From the NCBI GenBank assembly GCA_041398905.1, contig JAWKTV010000012.1:124001-188000 (forward strand): a stretch of 64,000 bases of DNA, given 5' to 3'. The translations under genes were made by a program, and so were the position numbers. The stretch comes from JAWKTV01 sp041398905 (GTDB lineage: Bacteria > Planctomycetota > Planctomycetia > Planctomycetales > Planctomycetaceae). The notes under the pieces were generated by a model. That model saw nothing but the letters and a program-made list of their open reading frames with translations. It did not search any database and was not told the origin of the DNA. How positions within the stretch are numbered: the stretch's first letter is position 1; every line of letters begins with the position of its first letter. Below, piece after piece: positions 1 to 7,682 of this stretch.

Positions 1-2
1 AG

Positions 3-1352
3 TGCTATCGCTACCTGATCGATCACCAGATCGCGTCGCTGATGCCCGACGCACTTCCGCCGGCCAACAGCACCGTCCACTTCGATTACTGGGCGAAGTA
101 CCTCGACTATCTCATCGATGGCGAGTGGGTTGGTCCCGCCCCTCCGCCGCCAGTCGGTGGAGGCGGAGGAGGCACGACTCCACCGACCACTCCTCCTCCT
201 CCGGCACCGCCCATCGGCCGAAACGATTGGCGGATCGACCACGACTGGACCGATCTGTTCACTGCTCCCGTCCAGCAGGCGGAGGTTCAGGTCGCCGGCC
301 TCAACACGTCGCTGATGATCGCCCGGCAACAGGCGACCATGGTGAGCAGTTCCAGTTACCCAGGCATGCCGCGCAACGGCTTGGAGGTCTACGAGTACCT
401 CCCGTGGGGACTCGGGGGACAATACATGTGGGGCTGCAACAACCCGAACTATTTCACCTTCCCGAGCGCCTACTCCGGCCATTCTGATTGGAAGAACCAA
501 ATCGGGTATGTGACCTATCTGCAATTCATGCTGGATCATGGTCGTGATCTCAGTCCCAGCGTGTACGACGGCACGGAGGCGGACCCGGGGATCGGTGGCA
601 AGACTCCGCTCTCGGTGTTGAGCCCCTACTGTCCCATGCACTCGGAGAGCACCGCGGGCGGGACGTTCAGCTTCCCCCCGCGATCTCAACCGATGCACTC
701 GGTTCGGCGGGCGATGATCGCCGCGATCAACACGGTAAAGACCAAGAACGCGGGGATTCAGCCGGGGTACGGTGACCGCGTCGCGATCGTGACCTACGAC
801 GGCGTGGATGCCTATCACACTCCGCAGCTTGTGCTGCCGCTCACGGCCGACTTCAATGCGGCCATGCAGGCATGCACGACCTTGCAGGCGGTCAGCGACG
901 TCGGCAACACCACGGCGACGGAGTCCGGGCTGATCGCCGCCCGCAATCACCTGAAGACAACCTCAGAGGGCGGCGCCGCCCGAAGCTTCGCCAACAAGGT
1001 GATCGTGCTGCTGACCGATGGCGTCCCCAACCAATGGAGCAGCAGCAGTTCCACGGTCAGCAGCTACATGGCCGGCAGCGGCAGCGGCGAGTTCTATGGT
1101 TCCGACTACATCTGGTACAACGCGTGCCTCATGCAGGCGGGACAGTGCAGCAGCAAAAACGTCACGCTGTATCCCATCGGGATGGGGCTGGGGACCGACT
1201 ACGACTTCATGGACCGCATGGCCCGACTGGCCGGCACCGACGAAGCCGGGCAGAGCGTCCGCGGCTCCGGGAACCCGGCCGAGTACGAGGAGCGGCTGAT
1301 CGATATCTTCAACGAGATCGTCAAGAACCCCGGCGGGCGGCTCGTCGACTAA
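3..1352 (+). CDS. von Willebrand factor A domain protein, 5' end outside window
   Basis: The frame is open from the left edge, so the true start lies upstream. The visible part begins with a proline/glycine-rich linker (about residues 50-80) and then carries the later half of a vWA fold: a helix region after MHSVRRAMIAAIN, a strand reading GDRVAIVTYDG, a conserved Thr region VGNTTATESG and the strand VIVLLTDGVPN with its Asp. The MIDAS DxSxS strand must be upstream. Such proteins in planctomycetes are often TadG-like, with an N-terminal membrane segment, acting at the envelope or in pilus assembly; that N-terminus is not visible, so the TadG link is inference. The C-terminus is followed by a strong intrinsic terminator, so the gene ends its transcription unit. 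Confidence 0.8.
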   Translation, partial: CYRYLIDHQIASLMPDALPPANSTVHFDYWAKYLDYLIDGEWVGPAPPPPVGGGGGGTTPPTTPPPPAPPIGRNDWRIDHDWTDLFTAPVQQAEVQVAGLNTSLMIARQQATMVSSSSYPGMPRNGLEVYEYLPWGLGGQYMWGCNNPNYFTFPSAYSGHSDWKNQIGYVTYLQFMLDHGRDLSPSVYDGTEADPGIGGKTPLSVLSPYCPMHSESTAGGTFSFPPRSQPMHSVRRAMIAAINTVKTKNAGIQPGYGDRVAIVTYDGVDAYHTPQLVLPLTADFNAAMQACTTLQAVSDVGNTTATESGLIAARNHLKTTSEGGAARSFANKVIVLLTDGVPNQWSSSSSTVSSYMAGSGSGEFYGSDYIWYNACLMQAGQCSSKNVTLYPIGMGLGTDYDFMDRMARLAGTDEAGQSVRGSGNPAEYEERLIDIFNEIVKNPGGRLVD

Positions 1353-1409
1353 CAGGACGAGAGTGGATTCCATCGGGCGCCGTTCGGTCACGGATCCAAC
1401 TGCAATCTC

Positions 1410-1454
1410 AACACCGACCGCGGGCGCGTCGCACCCGCGGTCGGTGTTCGTTTG
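1410..1454 (+). terminator. Rho-independent-type terminator after the vWA gene
   Basis: A perfect 15-bp inverted repeat (1410-1424 with 1434-1448) encloses a 9-base loop about 58 bases after the vWA stop codon, followed by CGTTTG. The stem is very GC-rich; the T tract is short, so termination efficiency is inferred. Confidence 0.75.
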
Positions 1455-1531
1455 TCGCCCCCTTGGAGCGGCCGCGCGCGAGCTTCGCGGCAATTCTTGC
1501 CGGTCCAGGGTCTCACCTGCCCTGCCCTCCA

Positions 1532-1702
1532 CTAAGTAACTCCCGGCGTTGATGCCCGCTTTCGGCCCCCCTCGCGATATTCCGCCCGCTGCGCAACCTG
1601 CTGGCTGGTGTTGCCTTGAAGCCGCTCACGGGCGGCCACGTGCTCGCGTTGCGGCCGGGTGTCGGCAAGATCGCCGCCGATCTTGAATTGATGTTGACCC
1701 AT
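1532..1702 (-). CDS. small hypothetical protein, 56 aa, basic and glutamine-rich
   Basis: I do not recognise this protein. It is a short hydrophilic ORF (start MGQHQFKIGGDLADT, end KRASTPGVT), rich in Gln, Arg and Glu, without membrane segment or Cys. The start chosen has an AGGAA Shine-Dalgarno-like sequence 9 bases upstream, which is why the ATG six codons further upstream was not used. It sits alone on the minus strand between the terminator of the vWA gene and the outer-membrane barrel gene, in about 440 bases that hold nothing else I can identify. It may be a chance ORF in GC-rich DNA. Confidence 0.3.
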   Translation of the reverse strand: MGQHQFKIGGDLADTRPQREHVAARERLQGNTSQQVAQRAEYREGGRKRASTPGVT

Positions 1703-1793
1703 TTCGGAATTTCCTGACAATCCGCGTCCTCACCTCAACTGAGGCGGTCCCGCCTCCCCTCTTTCGTCTCTCCTCCCTGAACAGGACGTTCTC

Positions 1794-3113
1794 GTGATTG
1801 GAACCGTACTACTCACGGTGGCGGTGCTCGGTGCACCGCTAGACGCCCCCGCGGCGACGACCACTCGCGCCAATCCATCGCTGTTTCATCGCGCGATTGC
1901 CGGAAACGAAGTGACTGTTCGCGGTCAGTCGGCCGAGTTCACCGGCCCGGTTCTCGGAATCCCCGAAGAGATCACGACCTACTATCAAGCGCCAACCTAC
2001 TCGCCGAATGGCGTGACGCCGTCGTATGTCGATCCCAGTTTCGGCAACGTGGTCCCGCCTGGATACGGGGGAGCCACGCCGGGGTATGCCCCGCAGTTCA
2101 ACAGCACCGACCCGTTCCTGAATGGCGGCGTCGCTCCCTATGGAGCGGGTGGCTATGGCGGCACGCCCTACCCTGGGACCGCGCCCGGCGTCTACACGTT
2201 CGGGCTGAATGGCCCACAGCCGTATGGCGTCGGTTGGGTCGAGAAGTTCAATTTCGGCTTCACCGCCGAGACGGGCACCAATCGCGGCGGCAAGTTCGGG
2301 ACGTTCGAGTTCGATTATATCAAGGAACTCGCGCTGCCGGTCGCCAATGGCTGGGTGTTCGTCGCCGAGCCGCAGTACAACCTGCGGCTGTTCAACGGTC
2401 CCGAGGTTCCCAGTGTCACGCCCGGCAACGCCTACCCGATGGCGGGGGGAAGTTTGCTGGCGTCGCCCGAACTGCCGGGCGATGTGCATCGCTTCGGACT
2501 GGGACTCAAATTGCGATCACCGAACGTGGGGGGCTGGATCTTCGAAGCGGGGTTCAATCCGGCGCTGGCGACGGACTTCGAGCGGACGCTGACCAGCGAC
2601 GCATGGATGTTCGACGGGCACCTCGCCGCCTTTCTGCAACTGAATCAGCGGTGGATGGGAGCGATCGGGGTCGCCTACTGGGACCGGGTCGATGACATCG
2701 TCCTGCCCTACGCCGGTGTCGTCTGGACCCCGAACGACTACTTCGAGGCCCGGCTGCTGTTCCCCAAGCCACGTGTGAGCCTGTTCCTCGGCACGCCGAT
2801 GGGCGTGGCGACCTGGTTCTATGTCGAAGGCGAATACCGGGTCGAGGCGTATCAGGTCGACATCAACGGCCGGTCGGCCGTCGATACCAACGCCAACGGT
2901 CTCGTCAGCGCCAACGAACTCCGCAATCTGGGGGCGACTCGTGCCCAACTCGAGGAGTGGCGGGTCGTCGGTGGTCTGTACATGGAAGGCCCCATGGTGA
3001 CCGGCTTCGTCGAAGCGGGTGCCGCGATCAGCCGTGAGGTCAAGTACGACTCGGCCGTGCAGTCATTCGAGCCGGACTCGGGATTCATCTTCCGCACCGG
3101 AATCCGGTTCTGA
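1794..3113 (+). CDS. predicted outer-membrane beta-barrel protein, DUF6268-like
   Basis: The GTG start has an AGGA sequence about 10 bases upstream and opens a cleavable signal peptide (hydrophobic MIGTVLLTVAVLGAPL, cut near AAATTT). Residues about 60-140 are a Gly/Pro/Tyr-rich low-complexity segment with repeated YGGxxPGY-like units. From about residue 150 the chain alternates polar and aromatic residues, with FNFGFTAETG, FEFDYIKELAL and a closing strand GFIFRTGIRF that ends in Phe, the usual terminal residue of an outer-membrane barrel. Resemblance to the planctomycete DUF6268 barrel family is from memory and was not searched. The ligand or role is unknown. The gene stands alone between a terminator and the amidase gene. 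Confidence 0.7.
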   Translation: MIGTVLLTVAVLGAPLDAPAATTTRANPSLFHRAIAGNEVTVRGQSAEFTGPVLGIPEEITTYYQAPTYSPNGVTPSYVDPSFGNVVPPGYGGATPGYAPQFNSTDPFLNGGVAPYGAGGYGGTPYPGTAPGVYTFGLNGPQPYGVGWVEKFNFGFTAETGTNRGGKFGTFEFDYIKELALPVANGWVFVAEPQYNLRLFNGPEVPSVTPGNAYPMAGGSLLASPELPGDVHRFGLGLKLRSPNVGGWIFEAGFNPALATDFERTLTSDAWMFDGHLAAFLQLNQRWMGAIGVAYWDRVDDIVLPYAGVVWTPNDYFEARLLFPKPRVSLFLGTPMGVATWFYVEGEYRVEAYQVDINGRSAVDTNANGLVSANELRNLGATRAQLEEWRVVGGLYMEGPMVTGFVEAGAAISREVKYDSAVQSFEPDSGFIFRTGIRF

Positions 3114-3258
3114 CCTGACGAACCCATCTACCCGGCGGCTTGTGCCGCGTGCCCGTGCGGCCAAACATTGTTGCCGCACGCTTTCCTGCGAACGTGGCGA
3201 CGCTACGATTCTGGAACGATCTGGTCGACCGTTGGTCCATGTTCCGGAAGTTGTGCAG

Positions 3259-4182
3259 ATGTCGAAAGCTCCTGTCGTTCGTGTCGCCTTGATCCAGCAG
3301 CGCGGCGTCGCCCCCGCCGCCGAGATTCTGGCCAGCACCATCGCGCGGATTCATGAGGCCGCCGACCGGGGAGCGCAGATCATCTGCACACAGGAGTTGT
3401 TTCTGTCGCCCTATTTCTGCCAGACGGAAGACCACGCCTGCTTCGAGTACGCGGAGCCGATCCCCGGACCGACGACCTCTGCCCTTGCGGAGGTCGCGAA
3501 ACAGCGGGGGGTCGTGATCGTCGGATCACTGTTCGAGAAGCGGGCAGCCGGGCTGTACCACAACACGGCGGTTGTTCTCGACGCCGATGGCTCGCTCCTG
3601 GGCATCTACCGCAAGATGCACATCCCCGACGATCCGCTGTTCTACGAGAAGTTCTACTTCACCCCGGGCGACCTCGGGTTTCGCTCCTTCCGCACGCGAT
3701 TCGGCACCATCGGCGTGCTGATCTGCTGGGATCAGTGGTATCCCGAGGGCTCGCGACTCACTGCCCTGCAGGGAGCGCAGATTCTGTTCTACCCCACCGC
3801 GATCGGCTGGCACCCCAGCGAGAAAGCGGAGTACGGCGAACGGCAACATGGTTCGTGGGAGACGATCCAGCGGAGCCATGCGATCGCCAACGGTGTCTAC
3901 GTCGCCGCCCCCAACCGAGTCGGCTTTGAAGCGACGCCCGGCGGGGGTGACGAGCACGCGGCGACCGGGGCAGGCAAGGCCGAAGGCATCGAGTTCTGGG
4001 GACAGAGCTTCGTCGCCGACCCGAGCGGGCAGATCATGACCCGCGGCAGCGTCGCGAACGAGGAGATCATCTACGCCGACTGCGACCTCTCACGGGTCGA
4101 CTTCCAGCGGACACACTGGCCATTCCTGCGCGACCGTCGAATCGATGCGTATGGACAGATCACATCGCGGTACATCGACTGA
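3259..4182 (+). CDS. aguB: carbon-nitrogen hydrolase, N-carbamoylputrescine amidase type
   Basis: The 307-residue product has the nitrilase-superfamily triad: Glu in TQELFL, Lys in IYRKMHIPDD and the nucleophile Cys in LICWDQWYPE. The sequence around the Lys and Cys, and the segment with ATGAGKAEG followed by EFWGQSF, match N-carbamoylputrescine amidases, which convert N-carbamoylputrescine to putrescine, ammonia and CO2 in the agmatine route of polyamine synthesis. The enzyme should be cytosolic. The ATG at 3259 was chosen because homologues begin a few residues before VRVALIQQ; a much longer upstream extension of the frame looks non-coding. The partner agmatine deiminase (AguA) is not in this window. 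Another nitrilase-branch amidase is possible but less likely. Confidence 0.88.
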   Translation: MSKAPVVRVALIQQRGVAPAAEILASTIARIHEAADRGAQIICTQELFLSPYFCQTEDHACFEYAEPIPGPTTSALAEVAKQRGVVIVGSLFEKRAAGLYHNTAVVLDADGSLLGIYRKMHIPDDPLFYEKFYFTPGDLGFRSFRTRFGTIGVLICWDQWYPEGSRLTALQGAQILFYPTAIGWHPSEKAEYGERQHGSWETIQRSHAIANGVYVAAPNRVGFEATPGGGDEHAATGAGKAEGIEFWGQSFVADPSGQIMTRGSVANEEIIYADCDLSRVDFQRTHWPFLRDRRIDAYGQITSRYID

Positions 4183-4224
4183 CGCGGTGCTGGCCGTGAA
4201 CCTGGGTTCAGAGAATCCGTCAAC

Positions 4225-5046
4225 TCACGCGGCGCGGGAGATTGGCTGAGTCAGTGCGGCCTCGCCGGCGAGCACTTCGTCTACCAGCGCTCCGTAGTCC
4301 TGCGCGCCCGACGAGCCAGCGGCGTATTCGAAGATCGATTGTCCAAAGCTGGGTGCTTCGGCGAGCTTGATGTTGCGACGAATCCGTGAGTCGAAGACGC
4401 GAGCACCGGCCCAGGGGGCCTGCGGGTCACTTTGACCGAGAAACCGCGTGAGGTCGTCCGTCACGTCGGCGGCGAGTCGGGTCCCCGTCTCGTAGAGGCA
4501 GAGCATGATGCCGCTGACTTTGAGCTGCCGGTTCAGGCGGCGTGTGACGAGCGCAGTCGTTTCGAACAACTTGGACAGCCCCTGCAGCGCGAAGAAATGC
4601 GGCTGCAACGGGATCATCACCTCGCTGGCGGCGGTCAGTGCGTTGATCGTCAGCACCCCCAGTGAAGGCGGGCAGTCCATCACGATGTAATCGAACTCTC
4701 CCTCCGGAATTCGATCAAGTTCCTTCCGCAACACGAACTCGCGATGCGGAGCATCGACCAGTTCAAGCTCCGTGGCGGCCAGATCGAGATCGGCGGGGGC
4801 GACCCAGAGGTTGGGCGCGGCGAGCTGCCGGACATCTTCAAAACGGCGACCGCCGGCGAAGACCTGGTAAATGGTGCGGGTGCTGCCGGTCGCATCAACG
4901 CCGAGATGAATGGAAGCGTGGGCCTGGGGATCGAGGTCGATGAGGCAAACCTTGCGGCCTGCGCGAGCCAGACCGGCCGCGAGGTTGACGCTCGACGTCG
5001 TTTTGCCGACGCCACCTTTTTGATTCATCAACGCGATAACTCGCAT
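4225..5046 (-). CDS. parA: ParA/Soj-family partition ATPase, orphan
   Basis: The 273-residue product begins MRVIALMNQKGGVGKTT, the deviant Walker A motif of ParA/MinD ATPases at residues 9-17. It continues with the A' motif CLIDLDPQAHAS and the Walker B-like region YIVMDCPPSLG. The start at 5046 places the P-loop at the usual distance from the N-terminus; the longer open frame adds an unlikely tail. ParA proteins bind ATP and nonspecific DNA and move chromosomes, plasmids or protein cargo. No ParB follows, unlike a chromosomal parAB operon, so it may position something other than the origin. It is convergent with the amidase gene (42-base gap). The 286 bases upstream hold no gene that I see. 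Confidence 0.87.
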   Translation of the reverse strand: MRVIALMNQKGGVGKTTSSVNLAAGLARAGRKVCLIDLDPQAHASIHLGVDATGSTRTIYQVFAGGRRFEDVRQLAAPNLWVAPADLDLAATELELVDAPHREFVLRKELDRIPEGEFDYIVMDCPPSLGVLTINALTAASEVMIPLQPHFFALQGLSKLFETTALVTRRLNRQLKVSGIMLCLYETGTRLAADVTDDLTRFLGQSDPQAPWAGARVFDSRIRRNIKLAEAPSFGQSIFEYAAGSSGAQDYGALVDEVLAGEAALTQPISRAA

Positions 5047-5332
5047 GGAACGTCCCTGTTCAATTCGAGTGGTACCAGCCCGGCGGGAGCGTCCATTGCT
5101 CCGTGGCTTCAGAGACTGGATTCGGCCATTCACACACTGCAACTTCAGCACGTTCCTCAGACACGATTCGGGCCGAATAACCGGAAAGAACGGACCCGCG
5201 TTGACCGATGCACGTCGATCGGCCACACACGATTCAAGAGGCCGCCTGAACGCTCAGCGCCTCCGCTAGTCGATGCCTGTGTCCCGATCGCACTGTCCGT
5301 CGAGCGATCCGCGATCAGTGAACGACCGGCCA

Positions 5333-6034
5333 TCACTTCGACTCGCCATCGGTCGCTCGGGCCGGCTCCGCGAGCGCTTCATAGTAACGTTCCACCAGAT
5401 CCTCGTACTCCGGCAGGTAGCGCTCGCGATAGGACTGCTGCATCTGCTCGCGAACTCGATCGGGGAGGTGTCCCCAGACGGCGTGGGCCAGATCGCGGCG
5501 ACGCTGGATGTTCACTGTGACTGGGTGCGCGCTGCCGGAATTCGACAGCGATTCTCGCGCGGGCGAACTTCCCGGTTCTCCGGTCTGCTGCCCCTCCTCG
5601 TCAGGATTGGTGGCCGATTCGCCGGCCGGAGTCGGGTCGGCCGAGGTGGGAGCAGTGCCAGGCTGTCGCTCACGGCGTGACTGCAAGGCCTGCAGTAACT
5701 CGTCGAGTTGATTCAGCGCAGCCTGCTGACTCTCGATGGCCGCTTCGATTTGCCCCTCGGCAAGGCGCGACCCAGCGGTCCGCATGGCGGCCGGAATCTC
5801 CTCGACCGCTGCTGCGGCCGCAGCAGCGGACCCGACCATCGACTTCGCTTCGCTCCCGGCGGCGACTATGGGGCGTCGCGTTGAACGAGGTTCGTTGAGC
5901 GTCTCCTCCAACGCACTGTCGAGGCGTTCCGACAGTCCGGGAGTGAGCGGCGCACTCTCCACCGGATCGTCGGCCGGGGCCAGCCCTGGGAGCAGCAGCG
6001 AGCCGAACAGCAGGACGGAGAACCCGCGCCGCAT
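5333..6034 (-). CDS. secreted hypothetical protein, low complexity
   Basis: I do not recognise a family. The start MRRGFSVLLFGSLLLPG gives a good signal peptide and lies 25 bases after the stop of the upstream coiled-coil gene, so the two are probably cotranscribed. The middle is Ala/Glu/Gln-rich with a predicted helical stretch (IEAAIESQQAALNQLDELL), followed by a Pro/Ser/Gly-rich linker. The last 70 residues contain HPVTVNIQRRRD and a Tyr/Arg-rich end, QMQQSYRERYLPEYEDLVER. That end resembles the terminus of many planctomycete proteins found next to large coiled-coil membrane proteins, an impression only. It is likely a periplasmic partner of the two genes upstream. Confidence 0.6.
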   Translation of the reverse strand: MRRGFSVLLFGSLLLPGLAPADDPVESAPLTPGLSERLDSALEETLNEPRSTRRPIVAAGSEAKSMVGSAAAAAAAVEEIPAAMRTAGSRLAEGQIEAAIESQQAALNQLDELLQALQSRRERQPGTAPTSADPTPAGESATNPDEEGQQTGEPGSSPARESLSNSGSAHPVTVNIQRRRDLAHAVWGHLPDRVREQMQQSYRERYLPEYEDLVERYYEALAEPARATDGESK

Positions 6035-6059
6035 CGCGGTGCGCGGCCCACGATTGTGC

Positions 6060-7682
6060 TCAGTTGATATCAAGGCTCTGTACTCCGCGACTCGGTTTGA
6101 GCGGTGTCTGGGGATTGGCGCGATCGATTTCATCTGTGGGGGCTGACGCGTCCGGGTTTGCGGCCCCCTGCTGTTGCATCTGCAGCAACAAGCGCTGCGC
6201 CTGCTCGGCGAGTTCCGCCTGTTCGTGGGTGAGTGCCTGGATTTGTTCCGCGGTGAGGCCGGGGGCGTCGTCGGCGCGAAGGTTCGTGGTGCGTTCCAAC
6301 AGGCTGGCTTGCAGAGTTCTCAGCAATCGCCACTGCACGGCGAACGCGGCCGAGTCGGTGGCGGCGTCCTGAGAAGTCGCCGCCTGATCGGCAGCCGTTG
6401 CCGACGGTTCCGCAGCCGGCTCGGGCTGGAGGCTCTGCAGCAATGTCTGCAGGGCGGCGACGGAGGCTGACTGCAGGGCGAGCGTCTCCGCATCGGCTCG
6501 ACGCTCCGCCAGTCGTTGGGCGGCGGCTTCCATGTCCTGGCTAACGCGATTGACGACGCGACGCACCACCTCCAGTCCCGCCAGTGCAGGCAACAGCTCA
6601 CGAGTCGAGTCGGCGAGTTGCTGTTGCCGCTCGGCGGATTGCTGTAATTCTCGGAGTTGAACCCGATTCCACCGGGGCGGCTCAGCAGCCTGATTGGCGA
6701 GCATGGTCGTCGCGCCACGGACCTCCTCGGCGACCAGCAACAGAGATTCGAGTCGGGTCCGCAGAGCGACGAGTTGCTCCCGCGCGCGGTCCTGCTCGCC
6801 CTGCTGTCGGGCGGATTCGAGTTCGCGGGCGAGTTGCTGCAGGTCGGCCAGCGCATCAGCCTGAGCGCGTGACGACGCATCCGCCTGACGCTCGTTCAGC
6901 GCCTGTTCGGCATCCCGCATACGGGACGCCGCCCTGCTGGCGGACTGGGCGGGACTGCTGAGCGCCTGCCGCTGCAGTTCGGCCGCGAGTTGCAGCGTGC
7001 GGTCAGCGAGATCGCGGTGCTCCTTCGCCAGGATCTGCAGTTGCGGGTCGGGGTTCGGCTCGGCCGACAGCGGGCGAATCGCGTCGAGTTGCGTCACGAG
7101 CCCCGCCTGCCGCTGATAGAGCGACTCAACCTGCTCGCGAGCCTGCTGAATCGCGGCGAGCCGTGTCAGCGCATCCGCGCGTGTGACGTCCGCAGTCGAC
7201 TGCAGTGCCTGCTCCAGCCGGGTGACCACATCCTGCTGAGTCGCCACCGCTGCTCCGACGCGGTTCTCCGAAAGCTGCTGCCCGGCTTCGCGCATGCGCG
7301 ACAGCAGCCATTCGGCATCGAGGTGCTGTCGAATGGCCGCGAGCCGTGAGTGACTCAGCGGAATCGCGCCGTCGCCGGCCTGCTCCGTCGCCACGTTCCA
7401 GTGCCGCGAGATCCGATCGAAATGGGTGGCCAGCCGGCTCTGTCGGTCAGCCTGTGTCAACAAGTCGGCCCGCTGCTGATCGGTGAGCCGCGTCAAACTC
7501 GCGTGCGAGGGTTCGCGTCCCAGCACTTCGGAGGCATCAAGGATCCGCCGCTGATCGTCCAGCAGATCCGCGAGTTGCTGAGTCGCGTCGAACTGCTGGC
7601 GCCACTCGCTCAACTCGGAGTCGAGGGCCAGCAGCCCGGCTTCGACGGCTGTTTGTGCATCAGTGGCTTTCCGGAAGAGCAT
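6060..7682 (-). CDS. large coiled-coil protein, possibly the C-terminal half of the upstream gene
   Basis: The 540 residues are almost entirely helical and rich in Ala, Gln, Arg, Leu and Glu, with long heptad-like stretches such as LAELQRQALSSPAQSASRAA and no signal peptide or membrane segment. It begins 23 bases before the end of the preceding membrane protein, in another frame. Two readings are possible: two translationally coupled genes, or one protein of about 1,200 residues broken by a single indel near 7670. Since many genes in this window carry such breaks, and the upstream protein also ends in a helical tail, the second reading is quite plausible. Function unknown; with its neighbours it looks like an envelope scaffold. 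Confidence 0.6.
   Translation of the reverse strand: MLFRKATDAQTAVEAGLLALDSELSEWRQQFDATQQLADLLDDQRRILDASEVLGREPSHASLTRLTDQQRADLLTQADRQSRLATHFDRISRHWNVATEQAGDGAIPLSHSRLAAIRQHLDAEWLLSRMREAGQQLSENRVGAAVATQQDVVTRLEQALQSTADVTRADALTRLAAIQQAREQVESLYQRQAGLVTQLDAIRPLSAEPNPDPQLQILAKEHRDLADRTLQLAAELQRQALSSPAQSASRAASRMRDAEQALNERQADASSRAQADALADLQQLARELESARQQGEQDRAREQLVALRTRLESLLLVAEEVRGATTMLANQAAEPPRWNRVQLRELQQSAERQQQLADSTRELLPALAGLEVVRRVVNRVSQDMEAAAQRLAERRADAETLALQSASVAALQTLLQSLQPEPAAEPSATAADQAATSQDAATDSAAFAVQWRLLRTLQASLLERTTNLRADDAPGLTAEQIQALTHEQAELAEQAQRLLLQMQQQGAANPDASAPTDEIDRANPQTPLKPSRGVQSLDIN

Noticed and set aside
3019..3258. N-terminal extension of the carbon-nitrogen hydrolase
   Set aside because: The open frame overlaps the end of the outer-membrane barrel gene, is Arg/Ser-rich and not conserved in the family; start placed at 3259.
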